Assembly (NCBI GenBank): GCA_023374045.1 | Contig: CM041780.1 | Span: forward strand, 91,725,627 to 91,789,626 | Direction of reading: 5' to 3' | Length of the DNA: 64,000 bases | Source of the DNA: Limonium bicolor | Taxonomy: Eukaryota > Streptophyta > Magnoliopsida > Caryophyllales > Plumbaginaceae | In this document: in pieces, positions 59,352 through 64,000 of the stretch | Position numbering within the stretch: the first letter of the stretch is position 1 | Layout: every line of letters begins with the position of its first letter | Translations under genes and position numbers: made by a program | Notes under the pieces: generated by a model | Database searches by the model: none | Seen by the model: the letters and a program-made list of their open reading frames with translations, nothing else | What the model was told of the DNA's origin: nothing

Positions 59352-60039
59352 GGGCATCCACAATGGTGTTAAGTGTCTTACCACTAATCTTGGTGCCACA
59401 TCAACAAAATGAATTATTTTATTTAGGGAAAATTCATGAGATACCCCTGTTTTCATTCGTAATTCACAATATATCCCTGTGATTTTAGTAATTCAACTTT
59501 AAACATGTTTAAATGTTGTCCAAAATTGATGAAACTTTACATGGACAATGCTAAAGTGTTATATTTTGGTCCAATATCAAATTTGAAGTTTTTTAAACTC
59601 ACATGTGACCTGTGGGACCCAATGAACAGTCACATATTCATTGGGTCCCACAGGTCACATGTGAGCTTAAAAAGCTTCAAATTTGATATTTGACCAAAAT
59701 ATAACACTTTAGCATCGTCCATGTAAAGTTTCATCAAATTTGGACAATAGTTAAACATGTTTAAAGTTGAATTACAAAAATCACAGGGGTATATTGTGAA
59801 TTACGAAAGAAAACAGGGGTATATCATGAATTTTCCCTTTTATTTATTGAGAAACTCTCATCTCTACAATAGGGAGTTCCTTAACATTCTCTCTCCCCTT
59901 ACCAACTATTTTTATTTTAGGTTTCTGTTAAGAGTTTTTATTTTTTTATTATCGTTGCAGTGTTGTAGCCAATAATATTAATTTTTAGAGCGTTCCTTAT
60001 TTAAGGGTAGGGGTGGAATCCACTCCATTATGGATGCTC
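59352..60039. mobile_element. Tourist-like MITE carrying a nested foldback element
   Basis: Ends GGGCATCCACAATGG and CCATTATGGATGCTC form inverted repeats (13 of 15). TAA flanks both sides (59349-59351, 60040-60042), as for PIF/Harbinger elements. Removing the nested element and its 9 bp duplication leaves about 267 bp. Confidence 0.82.
59426..59837. mobile_element. Mutator-like foldback MITE B (412 bp)
   Basis: It begins GGGAAAATTCATGA, ends TCATGAATTTTCCC, and folds along its whole length around a CATTGGGTCCCA centre. A perfect 9 bp duplication, TTTTATTTA, flanks it (59417-59425, 59838-59846). Inner arms match the foldback at 39059-39604; outer arms do not. Confidence 0.93.
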
Positions 60040-60042
60040 TAA

Positions 60043-60589
60043 CTAGCATAGTAGTATTAGTTATGCGTAGAATAAATTTAGTGCCGCCACTACTACACGT
60101 TTAAGTCAATGTAATGTCCCATGAATAACTCAACAATTAAAACACAAACTAATTTAAACAGCTCCACAAAATTTGCTACGGTAGTACCTAAGGGCTGAGC
60201 ACCATATCAAAATGAATAGCTACGCTGCTCACTATACTTGCAAGGGAGGACATGTTCATTATTGCAATGGTCCCGTCGAACCCATGAGCGATGACCGGTA
60301 GCAGAGACATCTTTATTTTAGGTGGTACTTAAACTAGAGCAAATAAAAAAACCAAATATAAAAGCAAGTTGATCTCAAACTTGACCACTTTCTAAGGGTC
60401 TGAGTTCTGTATCATATGCTAGAAGACGGGCCAAAACCACAGAACCATGAATATGTTAATCATCCAGGGGCAGCCCGGAAATGGTAAACAAACTATTACA
60501 GAAGAAACCAAAAGGTTACTGCTCAAATTCCTTATTCACTGTATGGTATTTACAATTGGTATACTCTGGATAATAACCCTAAGAGACAA
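60043..60589 (-). other. 3' flank of the WD40 gene
   Basis: This probably includes the 3' untranslated region of the minus-strand WD40 gene. No coding content or transposon ends were recognised. Confidence 0.4.
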
Positions 60590-63500
60590 TCAGCTAAAGA
60601 AATCCTCAGGGCCAGAGTTATCATCTCCCTCTTCGTCAGATAAATCGTCGTGATTCCTTTGGTGACTAAATGACAGAATCATCTCAAGAAGAGCTCTACT
60701 TTCAGCCATATCTCCTGAGCCCGATCCCTCATTTTGCCTTGAGAAGAGTTGTAAAAGCATTTCTTCTGGTGAATGCAGATGATAGATCCAATCCCTTGAA
60801 CTAGATTTGAACTGCAAAAGGAAATCACCAAAAAAAAAAAAAAAGACAGAAAAGCATTAATGTTTAGTATTGAAAAATTATCATCATTATCAAGCTCACA
60901 CTCATCCCTTACATCTTCATTTTCCTCATTTTTTCCTGAGACGCATATGCATCAAAGTCAAACATATGGCCAACTTGCTGAGTCAATGCTAATACAGCTA
61001 AGGCCAGTAAATCGATCGTCAGATCAAAAGAAAAGAAGACATTTCACTTTAAGCTAGATATAGCAACACCAACAGCAATCACTTCTTAGGCAGCATTTGT
61101 TGAGAAATGGTACTTCAGTCCCATTCTCACATTTGCTTTTACAAAAGGGCTCTGGGAGAGGGGAACTTTTCTCCTTCAATTGCCCTGCCATATTGAGTTC
61201 TTGTTTCCCGTGCTAAATGTACAGGGATACTTTTATGTTGCTCTCTAGTAAGTCATCAAGTCCTTATTATGTCAAATAATAATAATAATATAATTACTCT
61301 TCAGCAATTATCATTACTGATGAATTCACAATTCTTTTTCACAGTAAAGATATCATACTGCTTACCTTATCATTAATTGCTTCTTAATATGATACAGAGT
61401 GAATATTTAATATTGTAATTTTTAATAATTGTGTATAAAATTTTAATTCAAAAGTAACGATATTAAATTACAATATGAGTAAAAGTGTTCTATATTGGAT
61501 CTAAAATGTTCTGAGAAAGCTAGAGAGCAAAGTTACGATTTATTGATAACTTACAGAGATTGATGAAATCATATATCATCTAATTAGTTAAACAGTTCAA
61601 AACTATTTTCTGTTCTCATAATAATAATTAGTCATAACTAATATTCTATATACTGATATTAGTTTTCAAGAGAATATATACAAAAAATATCATGCTTACA
61701 TCATATACAAAAATAATCAAGTATACAGTTAAATTAGTTAGAATTATTAATTAAGTTTCACTTCACTTATAGTTAGATAGTTTAAGCTGTTTTACATTTT
61801 GTCTTTATTAACAAATTTGAATACCATAATTGAGTTGTATTCTCATTCCCATCAATTGTATTCTCATTCCCATAAATTGTATTCTCATTTCCATCAGTGA
61901 CCAAACAACATCTATATATTCCCATTCTCATTACCCATTTTCCTTTCCTCCATGCAACCAAACGCTCAATTAAGTCCTCATAAAAGCTTGATTAAGGTGC
62001 ACAAAGTCCAGCCTCGCCAAAAATTATACACCACAGTTTGCAATGATGCTACCATCTCTGCCTGTCAGCCAGTACAGATTACAGCGTGTCTTCTTTAGAT
62101 GTTTCTTTTGAAGACCATGATTAATAATAGATAACATATTAAGAGGAACTAGCTAATGTATTTTCAATTAAGTTCCAAGAGAGGGCAAAGCATTTCATCA
62201 AGATGAGCTGCCTCGGTTTGTATTCTCTGCTTAAAAGCCTCGTTATAAAAACATAAATCCACAGGGAAACAGAGATCTGAATAGATGTTTGGGGACAGAG
62301 TATACCTCTCCAATATTTGGTGGCAGGGTTGCTCTTTCCTCAGCCTGAGGAATCCATATCTTGATATTGTTTTCAATTCCACTACTGACTAGCATGGGTG
62401 TATGAGGATGGGGAACAATGCAGTTGACCACATGTTTATCAGCTTCCATTACACGAATAAGCTCACCATCTTTCTTTCTCCAAATAAAGATACGGCCACA
62501 ATCTGACCCACTGACAACATATTCACATCTAGGTCCAAAGAAATTCACCCCCTTCACAGTATCACAGTTCCTATGCCCCTTGTAAACTTGAGGTATTGAC
62601 TTCTCATTGCTATCCATCATAGTTTGAGACGCTTCATCACAGCTCCCAGGTAGAGCCTCATCTGATGACCCACTGCAGGTCGACCCAGGAGATGAAGGTT
62701 CTGGATTAGATCCCAATCCCATATCTTTACCAAAAAGATAAATATTTTCAAAGTTGTAGGAGACAAGAAGCTCGCTCAGGTCAGAAAATGCCAGTCCAGT
62801 TATTCCCACACGCTCATCACCAACTAAATGCTGAGGGCAGAAGTAGTTAACTGGTTGATCCAAGTCATTTGACCCACCCCACTTATACTTGCGTACATCA
62901 TAAAGCCGAGCATATTCATCAGTCCCGCCAACTGAAAATAAATCAGGACTTCTTGGATCAAATGCAATTGCATTCAGATGAATAATAGGCCTATATCTCC
63001 TGCTATCATGACCTGAGCGGCAAGTAAACAGGACAGTAGAAGCTTTTGTTCTCAAATCAAACTGCATCATGAGGGGAAAAGTGAATAGTCAGTTTATTGT
63101 CTGAAGGGTTTTGCAAAACAAAGAGAATAAACGATACATGAAGCCAAGTGTTCTGCACCACCAAATAGGCAAATACACAAGGAAGAAACAAAAAATCACA
63201 GTTTGAGAAGCCTGACCAACATGGATGCTAATGATGTAACGGAAGTATCCATGACACCATTTTAGAGATAATGTGGTGACTCAGGCCTTTTTTTAATTAC
63301 CTCTACCCTCCTCACCCCACCCATCTACCCAATTCCACTAAAAATTATTGATTGTATAAACTTTATAACAGTGATCCACAAACACCAATAAGCACTTCAT
63401 TGAGGCATTAGGAGACCTTTTAATCAATTACATTGGACAGGTCCTTAGTCTAAATCTATAAAACAAATCATCGAAAATAAAGTATCGCTTACATGCTGCA

Positions 63501-63636
63501 CTACCCCATCCTCGCCACAAGTAAAGAAAACATGAGCACTTCCTGGTTGAATACCCAATTTATGAACACGGCCATCATGTGTTCCAAGAAGTGATGTCTC
63601 AACACGCCCACTATTCAGGAGTTCCATATGTCTAAC
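60590..63636 (-). CDS. DCAF8-like WD40-repeat protein, 3' part (gene continues past right edge)
   Basis: Three exons are visible: 63493-63636, 62306-63061 and 60590-60811, all phase 0, with GT-AG junctions (CAGCAT|GTAAGC, GATGCAG|TTTGAT, GGAGAG|GTATAC, TTTTGCAG|TTCAAA). The product is a WD40 propeller of the DDB1-CUL4-associated factor 8 type, expected to serve as substrate receptor of a CUL4 ubiquitin ligase. Blades are seen at LLGTHDGRVHKLGIQPGSAH, AIAFDPRSPDLFSVGGTDEY with YARLYDVRK (a D-x-R motif as in DDB1-binding proteins), and GVNFFGPRCEYVVSGSDCGR with IFIWRKKDGE. A Ser/Pro-rich acidic insert lies between blades near 62.6-62.7 kb. The C-terminus is acidic (SDEEGDDNSGPEDFFS). The wording recalls Arabidopsis At4g35140 from memory. 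The ~1.5 kb last intron and N-terminal exons beyond 64000 complete the gene. Confidence 0.9.
60812..62305 (-). other. Last intron of the WD40 gene (1.5 kb)
   Basis: AT-rich intron without a recognisable nested gene. About 61836-61897 holds three copies of a ~23 bp unit (TGTATTCTCATTCCCATCAAT). A poly-A run lies near 60827-60844. Confidence 0.75.
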
Positions 63637-64000
63637 CTGTTTGAGAGATAACCGATTAAAATATGATGTTAGCTAAAAGGAGAAAAATAAGGTTGCTTGC
63701 ACACCAAAGACAACTTCTGCCGATTAAATACTGAATTAAAAATAGAGGTCAAAGCAAAAGGAGTGACCAACTAAAATGAAACTAACGAATAGTTTGATTC
63801 CAAGAAGATGAAAAGACAACAAAAGACTTGAAAAGGAACTAACTCATTCTCACAAATTATTTGCACCTCCACAACAAGCCAAAATTCAATTGAAGATCAA
63901 CCAGCAGTGATGCAGAGATATCCGAAGTTCCCTAAAGGTGTGCTCCACTAATTCTATAGTCTCATCCACAATCCAAAAGCTAGACTTCAACCTAAAGCTA
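63637..64000 (-). other. Upstream intron of the WD40 gene, cut by window edge
   Basis: Follows the acceptor AACAG|GTTAGAC of the exon ending at 63636. No exon was recognised up to the edge. Confidence 0.55.

Noticed and set aside
62164..62382. Possible alternative WD40 exon (frame ending CPLLELN)
   Set aside because: Part overlaps the real exon in another frame and the rest lies past a good GT donor at 62305. The exon at 60590-60811 gives a C-terminus that fits the family better.

Overview
The window is nuclear DNA of a flowering plant, most likely a eudicot. It is AT-rich, its genes have spliced GT-AG introns, it carries an intronless P-class PPR gene and a plant ADF gene whose first exon is only the start codon, and it is crowded with plant-type transposons. 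No tRNA, rRNA, CRISPR array or prokaryotic gene was seen. The species cannot be fixed from the sequence alone.

Left third (1-28.2 kb) is a nest of retroelements. A minus-strand element with a ~4.5 kb LTR and a non-coding internal region (1-8977) sits inside the 3' part of a minus-strand SIRE/Maximus-type Ty1/copia element (8978-15915). That element in turn appears to have landed in an older, divergent long LTR (15916-20171), which also carries a 383 bp TRIM-like element with a 5 bp target duplication. Next come a broken hAT transposase (about 21.3-22.0 kb) and a short 5'-truncated LINE (22811-28179). The LINE's coding end is split by a 4559 bp solo LTR of the same family as the first element. 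The LINE's 5' end carries a perfect 34 bp inverted repeat.

Middle (28.2-47.7 kb) holds two host genes: a 900-residue PPR protein (29173-31875, +) and an actin-depolymerizing factor (42875-44523, -). Around them are small DNA transposons whose ends and target duplications can be read directly: a Stowaway MITE, three or four hAT-type elements with 8 bp duplications, a Tourist-like MITE and a Mutator-like foldback with a 9 bp duplication. There is also a ~2.1 kb satellite-like array with a unit of about 208 bp.

Right third (47.7-64 kb) has a complete 10 kb CACTA (En/Spm) element (47765-57787). It carries a frameshifted TNPD-type transposase and a second gene joining a Transposase_24 region to a Ulp1-like C48 protease region. 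Beyond it lie a LINE fragment with a 301-residue open frame, a foldback element nested in a Tourist-like MITE, and the 3' half of a DCAF8-like WD40 gene (60590-63636, -) that continues past the right edge.

The three host genes show no sign of working together. The most unusual signal is in the long LTRs. Two copies carry arrays of hairpin modules with conserved spacers and conserved pairing, but the paired sequence itself differs completely between copies.
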